A stretch of 44,578 nucleotides of DNA. Origin: Orenia metallireducens. GTDB taxonomy: Bacteria > Bacillota > Halanaerobiia > Halobacteroidales > Halobacteroidaceae. The DNA lies in contig NZ_PVNB01000031.1 of NCBI RefSeq assembly GCF_003001995.1, positions 1 to 44,578 of the forward strand, given 5' to 3'. The translations under genes were made by a program, and so were the position numbers. Of this stretch, positions 33,125-39,318 are shown piece by piece (position 1 is the stretch's first letter; the number at the start of each line of letters is the position of its first letter). Below the pieces are notes generated by a model. It saw only the letters and a list, made by a program, of their open reading frames with translations. It ran no database searches and was not told the origin of the DNA.

Positions 33125-33634
33125 TTAATTTAAGAATAAATTAGCAAATAAAATAAAAAATATATAAGCCAATACTATACTCTTAACAAAATCCTTCCAA
33201 CTAACTTCAACTCCTTCACTAATTCTCATATCAGTATTAGCAATTTTATCATGGATTAACTTTGGGTTGCTTTTTACCTCGTCTTTAATAAATAACCAAA
33301 AACATATAGTATTAAAAATATTATAAACAATATAATGGATTAAAGCTATGGGCATCAATAAAATTCTAATTAAAACCTGATGCCATCTAACTTTATTGTT
33401 ATTCTCTAGAGAGATTAATTCAATTTTTAGAAGCTTGTCACCAATTGTTTTGTTAAATAGTATTAAAGATAAGAAGTAGTATACTGGTAATATAATAAAT
33501 ATTAATTGTGGTTTATTAAAATACTTATCAAATAGCATTGATGAAGAAAGTCCTATTATCATATTATCTAGAAAAAATCTAGCAATAAATCTTCTATGGA
33601 AAGAAGGTCTTTTATATTCTATCTCATTTTGCAT
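33125..33634 (-). CDS. RDD family membrane protein
   Basis: A 169-residue protein with RDD-family marks: RRFIARFFLDNMIIGLSSS (the R...D pair in the first segment), NKTIGDKLLKIELI after the second, and KLIHDKIANTDMRI before the last segment. Four membrane segments are likely. RDD proteins are small integral membrane proteins; one halophile member was reported to support Na+/H+ exchange, but most have no known role. ATG 33634 has AAGGAAGGA upstream. It shares orientation with its neighbours in the element's accessory cassette. Confidence 0.7.
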   Translation of the reverse strand: MQNEIEYKRPSFHRRFIARFFLDNMIIGLSSSMLFDKYFNKPQLIFIILPVYYFLSLILFNKTIGDKLLKIELISLENNNKVRWHQVLIRILLMPIALIHYIVYNIFNTICFWLFIKDEVKSNPKLIHDKIANTDMRISEGVEVSWKDFVKSIVLAYIFFILFANLFLN

Positions 33635-33801
33635 TATTCAAAATTCCTTCCTTGTTCTTTGGTATAAAATTTTTTATTTTTAATTTAATGTTTCTGTGAT
33701 TCTCGACCGTGCATTATTTAATAATAACTCTCTATAAATTACACACTACTATAACACACCATCTGATGAATGACATGTCGCTAATCAGGGGTTATGGGAA
33801 G

Positions 33802-34368
33802 TTAAAATGCGATTTTAATAATTCCATTACTTCTATTAATTATCTCCTTTCTCATAAGTTCATTAACTAAGTTGTCAATTTCTGCTATATTACGATTGCA
33901 TAAATAATTGCTTCTGTATGGGCACTCAATGTCGTTTTGTACACATTCCTTTTCAAAATATAAGTAGTCATCTATTACTCTTTTATCACTTATAAGGGTA
34001 TCTAATAGGATACATCTCTCTTGTTCTGTTATTTTATAAATAGTTTTAGACGCTATACCTGTCATTGTTAAAGCAGTTGATGCTACTCCTTTAGTTAAGT
34101 TACTATCTAAAATAAGCATAATCAATATTAGTAACGACTTTCTAATATTGATGCTGTATTTGGTATCAAACATTATAGTGTTATAAAAGCCTGGTCTCAT
34201 TCTTGTAGGGTTTTTTAATATATTTACATATTCCTCATCTTCAAGAATTTCTGGATTTTTACTCAGAAAATCTAAAACTTTATCTACATGTCTTCCACTG
34301 CTTGTTAATTCAATAAGTTCCTTCATCAAATCAAATTTTGTTACATTATTAAATTCTATATAATTCAT
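33802..34368 (-). CDS. hypothetical protein, possibly membrane-interacting
   Basis: A 188-residue protein I do not recognise. It is mostly helical, with one hydrophobic stretch (SLLILIMLILDS), then TKGVASTALTMTGIASKTIY. Later four cysteines (CVQNDIECPYRSNYLCNRN plus an earlier QERC) could bind metal or form disulfides. The SD GAGGTGAGG is good, so expression is likely. The gene lies between the RDD gene and a secreted SH3 protein in the element's leftward accessory cassette. A 167-bp AT-rich gap (33635-33801) holds nothing recognised. Confidence 0.5.
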   Translation of the reverse strand: MNYIEFNNVTKFDLMKELIELTSSGRHVDKVLDFLSKNPEILEDEEYVNILKNPTRMRPGFYNTIMFDTKYSINIRKSLLILIMLILDSNLTKGVASTALTMTGIASKTIYKITEQERCILLDTLISDKRVIDDYLYFEKECVQNDIECPYRSNYLCNRNIAEIDNLVNELMRKEIINRSNGIIKIAF

Positions 34369-34467
34369 GTTTCCTCACCTCAGCATTTTAATTTTCAATA
34401 ACTCATATCTTAACGACACAATTCGTTTAACCCTCTAAATAAGCATTCTAGTAGTATTAATATTTCT

Positions 34468-35013
34468 TTATATCCCACTCTTAAATTCAATAGTATAATC
34501 ATCTACTTGTGATAGGTATCCAGCTGAAGTTATATTAAAAGATTTAGTCTGATTATCAGCAAAATTTTTAAGTTGTATATAGCTAGTTCCAATAGTCGAG
34601 CCTGAATTGTTATATAATCTGATAATAAAAGTAGTTAAATTATAATTCTTGCCAGTCTGGTTAGTTAGCTTTCCATTAATATTAATCTTACCACTATTTC
34701 CTGTTAGTTTGATATCTTTATAGGTGAAGCCAGGAGTTATAGTCTTTTTATCTGTATCTTCTGATAAATTATTAGATATGGATTCTTTTGGTATCCAGCC
34801 TTCAACCTTAACTTTAATCCATTTGTCAGTTGAGCCTATTACTTCAACTTGAGTATTTTGGGGGAGGGTGGTTATAGTTCTTCCATTGGGCTCAATCCTT
34901 AATTTTGCTTGATTTGCTTTGATAAAGAAGATCTGTTTAGCCCAAGCTGTTAGTGTTAGTAATAGGATACAGATAATTATAGAGGAGATTATCTTCTTTT
35001 TAATATTAATCAC
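34468..35013 (-). CDS. secreted SH3-domain protein
   Basis: A 181-residue exported protein. A signal peptide (about 1-25, IISSIIICILLLTLTAWA) precedes a bacterial SH3 domain (about 30-78: ANQAKLRIEPNGRTITTLPQ, VEVIGSTDKWIKVKVEGWIP). A C-terminal beta domain like FxLYD follows (KLTNQTGKNYNLTTFIIRLY). Bacterial SH3 domains usually bind cell-wall peptides. Start unclear: GTG 35013 directly abuts AAGGAG with no spacing, and the better-spaced codons are ATT. Likely displayed at the sporangium or cell surface; the role is unknown. Confidence 0.62.
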   Translation of the reverse strand: MINIKKKIISSIIICILLLTLTAWAKQIFFIKANQAKLRIEPNGRTITTLPQNTQVEVIGSTDKWIKVKVEGWIPKESISNNLSEDTDKKTITPGFTYKDIKLTGNSGKININGKLTNQTGKNYNLTTFIIRLYNNSGSTIGTSYIQLKNFADNQTKSFNITSAGYLSQVDDYTIEFKSGI

Positions 35014-35057
35014 TCCTTATGGTTATCTTATCTTTCTTTTAATAAGATAAAATTATA

Positions 35058-35756
35058 TTATTTAATCAGTAATTGCTGTATTTGTTCAAAATATTTGAAG
35101 TAGTATTTAGATTCTTTTTTTAATTTTTCTTTGTTATTCTCGTTTAAGTTAATGTTATATTCTTTGTTAAAAATAATATATGCAAAGAATTGATAAATTC
35201 TTTTTTCTCCTGTGGGTAAATCTTTAAAATTTATCTTATCTACACTATCTCTATCACCTTCAAAAATATATGTTTGGATTCCAATGTTTAAATCCCAGAT
35301 ATAATAATATAGTCTTTCTTCAAATGTAGTTGGGTCATCTGAAGTATTACCATATACTAACCACGGAAGCATATCATAACCAAAATGTTTAATGGGTTCT
35401 GTTTCATAAAAGAAATAGTTAAATGACCCTTGATTATAGCTATTTGTAACTAGGTCACCATTTTTATTATAAACTGCTTCTGAATAGCCATTATTTTCTT
35501 TATTTTTTTGAATATAAACTACATTTTCATTTTCTCCTCGCATTTTGTGAATATTATTCTCGTATGTATTACGGAGAATATAATTTATTACAGATAACTC
35601 ATAATCGGTAGGAATATAATGTTTATCAAATTTATATTTTGAGTATATACCCTTGTCCATAAGATATTTAATGTGACTATCATCCATACTTAAAGCAATA
35701 GTACAATTTACAAATAAAAACATTGCTAATAAGATTAAAATTATTTTATAATTCAT
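35058..35756 (-). CDS. predicted exported protein, unknown
   Basis: A 232-residue protein with a clear signal peptide (NYKIILILLAMFLFVNCTIA) and a hydrophilic, aromatic-rich mature part (YLMDKGIYSKYKFDKHYIP, YYIWDLNIGIQTYIFEGD). The Cys before the cleavage site does not make a good lipobox. No family recognised. SD AGAGGTG precedes the ATG. It is the most upstream of the leftward accessory genes and follows, across 146 bases, the terminator of the immA gene. Confidence 0.55.
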   Translation of the reverse strand: MNYKIILILLAMFLFVNCTIALSMDDSHIKYLMDKGIYSKYKFDKHYIPTDYELSVINYILRNTYENNIHKMRGENENVVYIQKNKENNGYSEAVYNKNGDLVTNSYNQGSFNYFFYETEPIKHFGYDMLPWLVYGNTSDDPTTFEERLYYYIWDLNIGIQTYIFEGDRDSVDKINFKDLPTGEKRIYQFFAYIIFNKEYNINLNENNKEKLKKESKYYFKYFEQIQQLLIK

Positions 35757-35857
35757 ATTACACCTCTATTAAGATTAATTTGATAAGTTTAATTGTTGAC
35801 TTCTCAGTTATTTTCCCACAATATGAATAAATGTTAAAAATATCTTAAATAGATATA

Positions 35858-35883
35858 AATAAAAACTTAGCATAACACTAAGT
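35858..35883 (-). terminator. terminator of the immR-immA unit
   Basis: On the minus strand ACTTAG(TGTTATG)CTAAGT is followed by TTTTTATTT, just downstream of the immA stop. Confidence 0.7.
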
Positions 35884-35902
35884 AGAGCTTGTTATATAAA
35901 AT

Positions 35903-36250
35903 TTATCCTCCTAAAGCTGCCATAGCTTGTATAGAAAATAGGTCAGCTTTCTTTTCAAGAGGGGAGTGTTGCATATCTAAACCAATAGTATATGATTTTT
36001 CTGGCATATCGTAGAGGATATGTTCTATTTCATGTAATAAGACTTCTCGTTGTAATTCTAAAGATATATTTTTATTTACTATGATTAGATAAGTTCCATA
36101 GTTGGAACGGTAAACAAAACCGTTTAGTTCTGATCCTAAATAGCTCTGTCTAATAAAGATACCTTGTTCCTCAGCCCATTTGTGTATTTTATTTAAGAAC
36201 TTACGTAACTCAGCTTTGTCATTAGAAAGGAGAGCCTTGGGTAAATTCAT
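35903..36250 (-). CDS. immA: ImmA/IrrE-family metalloprotease
   Basis: A 115-residue protein with the zinc motif HEIEH (74-78, context LLHEIEHILYDM) and a downstream Glu in SPLEKKADLFSIQAMAALGG as likely third ligand, as in ImmA/IrrE (COG2856). In the ICEBs1 conjugative element ImmA cleaves the repressor ImmR after DNA damage or signalling and so induces the element. Its start overlaps the repressor stop (ATGA), so the pair is translationally coupled. Short for the family but with the active site whole. Confidence 0.83.
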   Translation of the reverse strand: MNLPKALLSNDKAELRKFLNKIHKWAEEQGIFIRQSYLGSELNGFVYRSNYGTYLIIVNKNISLELQREVLLHEIEHILYDMPEKSYTIGLDMQHSPLEKKADLFSIQAMAALGG

Positions 36251-36648
36251 CCTCCATGTCTCTCCCTTTCTTCTTCTTCAAAAATCTTAATAATCTTAAT
36301 TACTCGCTGTATAGTTTCTGGGCTAAGGTCACGAGTTTGTTTAAATAATAGTTGTAAATCTTCTCGTTCTTCTAACTCTCCCCAAAACTCTACTAGTTCT
36401 GGATCATTAGATATAGCAGATTTAATCTTTGTATTTGGGTCTTGGCGTTGGTCTGTACGGCAAAGAAGATAGTCTACGGACACGTTAAAGAAGTCTGCTA
36501 ATTCATCTATTAAATCCATATCTGGTTTTCTATAGTCATTTTCATAATTAGAAAAAGTAGTTCTACCTCTATTAAAATGCTCAGCCATTTCTCTTAATGT
36601 TAAGCCTTTATCTTGTCGTAGTTCTTTTAATCTCTCTCCAAAAGTCAT
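36247..36648 (-). CDS. immR: XRE-family repressor, ImmR-like
   Basis: A 133-residue phage-type repressor. The N-terminal helix-turn-helix (1-65, RLKELRQDKGLTLREMAEHF, TTFSNYENDYRKPD, FFNVSVDYLLCRT) is joined to a helical C-terminal part ending EEEERERHGG. It would hold the element's lytic genes silent by binding the divergent control region at 36673-36801. It is coupled to the immA gene, its probable cleaving partner. SD AAGGAGGTGG precedes the ATG. Confidence 0.87.
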   Translation of the reverse strand: MTFGERLKELRQDKGLTLREMAEHFNRGRTTFSNYENDYRKPDMDLIDELADFFNVSVDYLLCRTDQRQDPNTKIKSAISNDPELVEFWGELEEREDLQLLFKQTRDLSPETIQRVIKIIKIFEEEERERHGG

Positions 36649-36672
36649 AAAGCCACCTCCTTATTTAATTAT

Positions 36673-36715
36673 ACACGTTTGTGGGAAAAAATCTACATTT
36701 GTACAGTAAACGTGT
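36673..36715. promoter_or_regulatory. inverted-repeat operator at the immR promoter
   Basis: ACACGTTT (36673-36680) and AAACGTGT (36708-36715) are perfectly inverted. The right arm overlaps the immR -35 box and the left arm lies near its start point, as expected for autoregulation. Confidence 0.55.
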
Positions 36716-36718
36716 CAA
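36690..36718 (-). promoter_or_regulatory. immR promoter
   Basis: On the minus strand TTGACA (complement of 36713-36718), 17 bases, then TAGATT (complement of 36690-36695). Confidence 0.55.
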
Positions 36719-36745
36719 AAAGTTCCCGAAAACAGAAAAAAACAC

Positions 36746-36774
36746 TTGACAGTCCCGTTTTTGTGGATTATAAT
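36746..36774 (+). promoter_or_regulatory. rightward early promoter of the element
   Basis: TTGACA (36746-36751), a 17-base spacer and TATAAT (36769-36774) make a full-consensus promoter. The spacer is filled by GTCCCGTTTTTGTG, one arm of an operator. Confidence 0.8.
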
Positions 36775-36801
36775 ATAGATAATAAGTCACAAAAACAGGA
36801 C
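36752..36801. promoter_or_regulatory. inverted-repeat operator over the rightward promoter
   Basis: GTCCCGTTTTTGTG (36752-36765) and CACAAAAACAGGAC (36788-36801) are inverted with one mismatch in 14, flanking the -10 box. A repressor bound here would block the promoter. A further copy, GTCACGAAAACAGGACAAA, is at 36974-36992. Confidence 0.6.
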
Positions 36802-36816
36802 AAAGGGGAGTTGGAA

Positions 36817-37008
36817 ATGAATTGTAGAAATCAAAAATTAAAATCATTAAGATTTGATTATGGTTTAACTCAAGATGATATGGCAAAAATATTAGGTATT
36901 AGTAGATCAACATACAATGAAAAAGAAAATGGTTTTAGTGAATTTAAACAGAGTGAAATTTTTTGGAATCAACGTCACGAAAACAGGACAAAACAAAGAG
37001 CCAGTTAA
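36817..37008 (+). CDS. Cro-like XRE regulator, probably truncated or frameshifted
   Basis: A 63-residue protein with an XRE helix-turn-helix (NQKLKSLRFDYGLTQDDMAK, LGISRSTYNEKENG). After QSEI (about residue 48) the usual last helices are missing, and the frame gives FWNQRHENRTKQRAS. One base off, starting in the T-run at 36959-36964, the sequence reads FGINVTKTGQNKEPVNII, which looks more like the normal end of such regulators. I infer an internal deletion that shifted the frame; a short functional Cro is still possible. SD AAAGGGGAG precedes ATG 36817. It faces immR across the operator region. Confidence 0.6.
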   Translation: MNCRNQKLKSLRFDYGLTQDDMAKILGISRSTYNEKENGFSEFKQSEIFWNQRHENRTKQRAS

Positions 37009-37014
37009 TATAAT

Positions 37015-37031
37015 ATAACCAAAGTGGTTAT
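37015..37031. other. small hairpin downstream of the Cro-like gene
   Basis: ATAACCA-AAG-TGGTTAT is a perfect 7-bp hairpin without T-tract. The rest of 37032-37106 shows nothing recognised. Confidence 0.4.
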
Positions 37032-37121
37032 TTGGTATAAAGGTAGCATTTTGATTAGCAATTATATCCAACATAGGACAATCAACTAAAGCCATATAGT
37101 TTAATAAGGGAGGGGGTAAGA

Positions 37122-37373
37122 TTGGGTTATAAAATTTTGCATTGTTTTGCAATGCCAGATGGAACGGAGACAGAGCCTTTAGAGACGGAAGAGTTTTTGG
37201 AGAAGTATAAAGATAAGCTAGCTAATTGGGATAACTTAGATTTATTTAAGATAGACTTGATAAAGATGGCAGCAGAGATGAATGGTTTAGAAGTAGAGAT
37301 AAAAGTAAAATCAAAAGTAAAATCAAAAGTAAAATCAAAAGTAAAATCAAAAGATACTTCTAAGGTTAACTGA
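37122..37373 (+). CDS. small phage protein with C-terminal KVKS repeats
   Basis: An 83-residue protein of unknown family: an N-terminal beta/acidic part (LHCFAMPDGTETEPLETEEF), a helix with KIDLIKMAAEMNGLEVE, then four copies of K-V-K-S ending KDTSKVN. The repeats come from a 12-bp tandem array in the DNA, so the basic tail has probably grown by slippage. Start TTG 37122 follows AGGGAGGGGG by five bases. It lies in the element's early rightward unit. Confidence 0.55.
   Translation: MGYKILHCFAMPDGTETEPLETEEFLEKYKDKLANWDNLDLFKIDLIKMAAEMNGLEVEIKVKSKVKSKVKSKVKSKDTSKVN
37301..37353. repeat. 12-bp tandem repeat
   Basis: AAAAGTAAAATC is repeated four times exactly, plus a partial fifth copy (AAAAG). 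In frame it encodes K-V-K-S units. Confidence 0.95.
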
Positions 37374-37442
37374 CAGCTGTTGACCATAAAGGGAAGGTGT
37401 ACAAGTTAATTAAACTTTAAACTAAAAGTTAGGAGGGAATGT

Positions 37443-37610
37443 ATGAGAGAACGAGTCAAAAAAGAATTTTTTGCAGAAATTTCAACTAAAGAATTGCTAG
37501 AAGAGTTGAAGAAAAGAGTAGGGGAAGTAAGTAAAGAGACTATTAATAAGTTCTTTAATCAGAATTACATAGGACAGCAAATAGAAAAAGACACTACTCG
37601 CCACAAGTAA
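37443..37610 (+). CDS. small hypothetical phage protein (55 aa)
   Basis: A 55-residue charged helical protein beginning MRERVKKEFFAEISTKELLE and ending IEKDTTRHK. SD AGGAGGGA precedes the ATG by a few bases, so translation is likely. It resembles the small regulatory or recombination-related proteins common in early phage operons, but no family is recognised. Confidence 0.55.
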   Translation: MRERVKKEFFAEISTKELLEELKKRVGEVSKETINKFFNQNYIGQQIEKDTTRHK

Positions 37611-37646
37611 GTGTCTTAAAGATTAATACTTTATCAAATTGAACTA

Positions 37647-37663
37647 CACCTCAAAAGGAGGTG
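37647..37663 (+). promoter_or_regulatory. SD-sequestering hairpin
   Basis: CACCTC-AAAAG-GAGGTG is a perfect 6-bp hairpin. Its 3' arm is the SD (AGGAGGTG) of the mini-ORF at 37669. Confidence 0.55.
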
Positions 37664-37668
37664 AATTG

Positions 37669-37752
37669 ATGAAACAGATTATAGCTCTAACTATAATCTC
37701 TGCTCCACTATTAAATTCTTTTCTTAATTATAGCAGATGGTGGAGCGGATAG
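37669..37752 (+). CDS. mini-ORF in hairpin-rich leader (27 aa)
   Basis: ATG 37669 follows AAAGGAGGTG and encodes 27 residues starting MKQIIALTIISAPLLNSF, a hydrophobic stretch, ending SRWWSG. It contains ATTATAG(CTCTAA)CTATAAT and GCTCCAC...GTGGAGC inverted repeats. It may be a tiny membrane peptide or a leader peptide controlling the next gene. Nothing else is coded between 37611 and 37825. Confidence 0.4.
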   Translation: MKQIIALTIISAPLLNSFLNYSRWWSG

Positions 37753-37825
37753 CAAGATAGCTAGACTAGTTTGAGATATTTATGGGATTGACTAGACCAT
37801 CAAGAATAATTAAGGAGCTGAGAAG

Positions 37826-38311
37826 ATGAAATCAGATATTATCGGAATGTTAAAAAATATGGAAAAAGGTTACTATAAAATTATCCAATGTCGTAAGGAT
37901 GGAGGGTTTAGAACCTTAAAGAATGATAAGAATCACCTACATACCTTTATTAGCAAGATTAGAAAGAATGATTTGAAGGAGTATGAAACATTAGAAGAGT
38001 CTAAGATAGTATTTAATTTCTTTGATGATTCGGTAAATGATAGGTGGGAGGTCATACCATCTATCAAATTAATCCGATATCAGATTAGAGGTCAGAAGAG
38101 AAGAACTGTTGCTAATGATTTAGTTGATAAGGAGTTGGGAGTATCTTTATTAACTCAAGTTGGACAAGCTCAGAAGATTGAGGGTACAGATATTATTGAG
38201 GTTGTTAATAATTTTGATACTGGTTATCTGGAGTATATCTTAAAAGATAAATTAGAGCAGAAGATAAGTAGAATAGATTTAGCTAATAAAGCTGTAGCTA
38301 AGGTGGTTTGA
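37826..38311 (+). CDS. hypothetical phage protein
   Basis: A 161-residue soluble protein with an unfamiliar sequence. The N-terminal half is basic (YYKIIQCRKDGGFRTLKND), followed by FFDDSVNDRWEVIPSIKLIRY and a C-terminal helical part with EQKISRIDLANKAVAKVV. It sits just before a gene with a nucleic-acid-related C-terminal domain and the replication genes, so a role in phage DNA metabolism is plausible but not shown. SD AAGGAG precedes the ATG. Confidence 0.5.
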   Translation: MKSDIIGMLKNMEKGYYKIIQCRKDGGFRTLKNDKNHLHTFISKIRKNDLKEYETLEESKIVFNFFDDSVNDRWEVIPSIKLIRYQIRGQKRRTVANDLVDKELGVSLLTQVGQAQKIEGTDIIEVVNNFDTGYLEYILKDKLEQKISRIDLANKAVAKVV

Positions 38312-38357
38312 TGAAGGGAATGGTATATATCAACTATACAGGGGTGGTAGTTATCTA

Positions 38358-39140
38358 ATGTATAAAGTTGAGGAGTTGTTAAAACTTGAAGGTGGTAAAT
38401 ATAGTATCAAGCTATGGAATGTTTTCTTTAAAGATAAGGGACAAGTCTATTGTGATGCTTATTTAACTGAGATAGATAGTAACTGGACAATCATGCTTAA
38501 TGGTAATGGAAATAAGATATTACTGTCTAAAGCTCAGATAGGGTATTTGATTTCCAAGGTGGAACGGTTAGATTTATTGAGATATGGAAGAGAGAAGGTT
38601 GATGAATACTTTGGTTTAGCCAATGGATCAGGAATTAAAAAGGGATATCACTATTATAAATTACTCTTTCAATATCAAACTCATTTCGACAATGGTACTG
38701 CTAAGAAATATCCTTTCTCCTTCTTTGTTAAAACCTATGATAATCATTATAGAGTTGACTTGGATGATATGCTGTTAACCCTATATAAATTTAAGGATAT
38801 CTTAGAAAAGATGATTATTGGTAGAGGTGTAGTTAAGATTGAATCTATTTATGATATAGATAAGAAAGCAATGGTCTATGAACGTGGGTCTTACAGCAGT
38901 AGCAATAGTCATACTCAATCAGATAATAATTCTGATGATATTTCTAACAGCATTGAAGTTAATATAGGTGATAAGGATCAAAAGATATTGGAGTTAGGAG
39001 AGATTGAAGTTACTGTTGGTAAGAATGTAGGGAAGAAATTAAAGGAATTAGGCAAGAGAGACATAGAGTGGTTAGCAACTAAATCCTATGATGAAGATTT
39101 AAAGAAAGTAGCAACTGATTATTTAAGATTGATGTTCTAG
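38358..39140 (+). CDS. hypothetical phage protein with ExoX-like C-terminal motif
   Basis: A 260-residue protein. A ~165-residue N-terminal domain of mixed alpha/beta character (YSIKLWNVFFKDKGQVYCDA, YPFSFFVKTYDNHYRVDLDD) is followed by a Ser/Asn-rich linker (about 176-200). A ~50-residue C-terminal motif, EVTVGKNVGKKLKELGKRDI then EWLATKSYDEDLK, matches the small domain found at the C-terminus of exodeoxyribonuclease X-like proteins (G-K-x-x-G-K-x-L...WL). A nucleic-acid role is inferred. The SD is weak (AGGGGTGG). Confidence 0.52.
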   Translation: MYKVEELLKLEGGKYSIKLWNVFFKDKGQVYCDAYLTEIDSNWTIMLNGNGNKILLSKAQIGYLISKVERLDLLRYGREKVDEYFGLANGSGIKKGYHYYKLLFQYQTHFDNGTAKKYPFSFFVKTYDNHYRVDLDDMLLTLYKFKDILEKMIIGRGVVKIESIYDIDKKAMVYERGSYSSSNSHTQSDNNSDDISNSIEVNIGDKDQKILELGEIEVTVGKNVGKKLKELGKRDIEWLATKSYDEDLKKVATDYLRLMF

Positions 39141-39180
39141 AGCTGGCCCTTTGGGGCTGGCTATTTAAGGAGTGGTAAAG

Positions 39181-39297
39181 ATGGGTAGATATAGATTACC
39201 TGGAGAGGAATCAGAGGTAGAAGAAAGAAAAGAGAGAGGTCAGCGTGAAAAAAGTCTTGCATGGGCTAGGATTATAAAAGAGAAATTGGCTAAATGA
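39181..39297 (+). CDS. small hypothetical phage protein (38 aa)
   Basis: 38 residues beginning MGRYRLPGEESEVEERKERG and ending KEKLAK, highly charged. SD AAGGAG lies six bases before the ATG. It sits between the ExoX-motif gene and the replication initiator, with a GC-rich imperfect hairpin (39138-39165) just before it. Confidence 0.5.
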   Translation: MGRYRLPGEESEVEERKERGQREKSLAWARIIKEKLAK

Positions 39298-39318
39298 CTT
39301 ACCTAAGGGAGTGGAACC

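Noticed and set aside
36679-36816. Longer N-terminus for the Cro-like protein starting at 36679
   Set aside because: That stretch is the divergent promoter/operator region; the SD at 36804-36810 sets the start at 36817.
37301-37353. CRISPR-like array or iteron origin
   Set aside because: The 12-bp units are directly adjacent without spacers and lie in frame within a coding sequence; a slippage-type coding repeat explains them.
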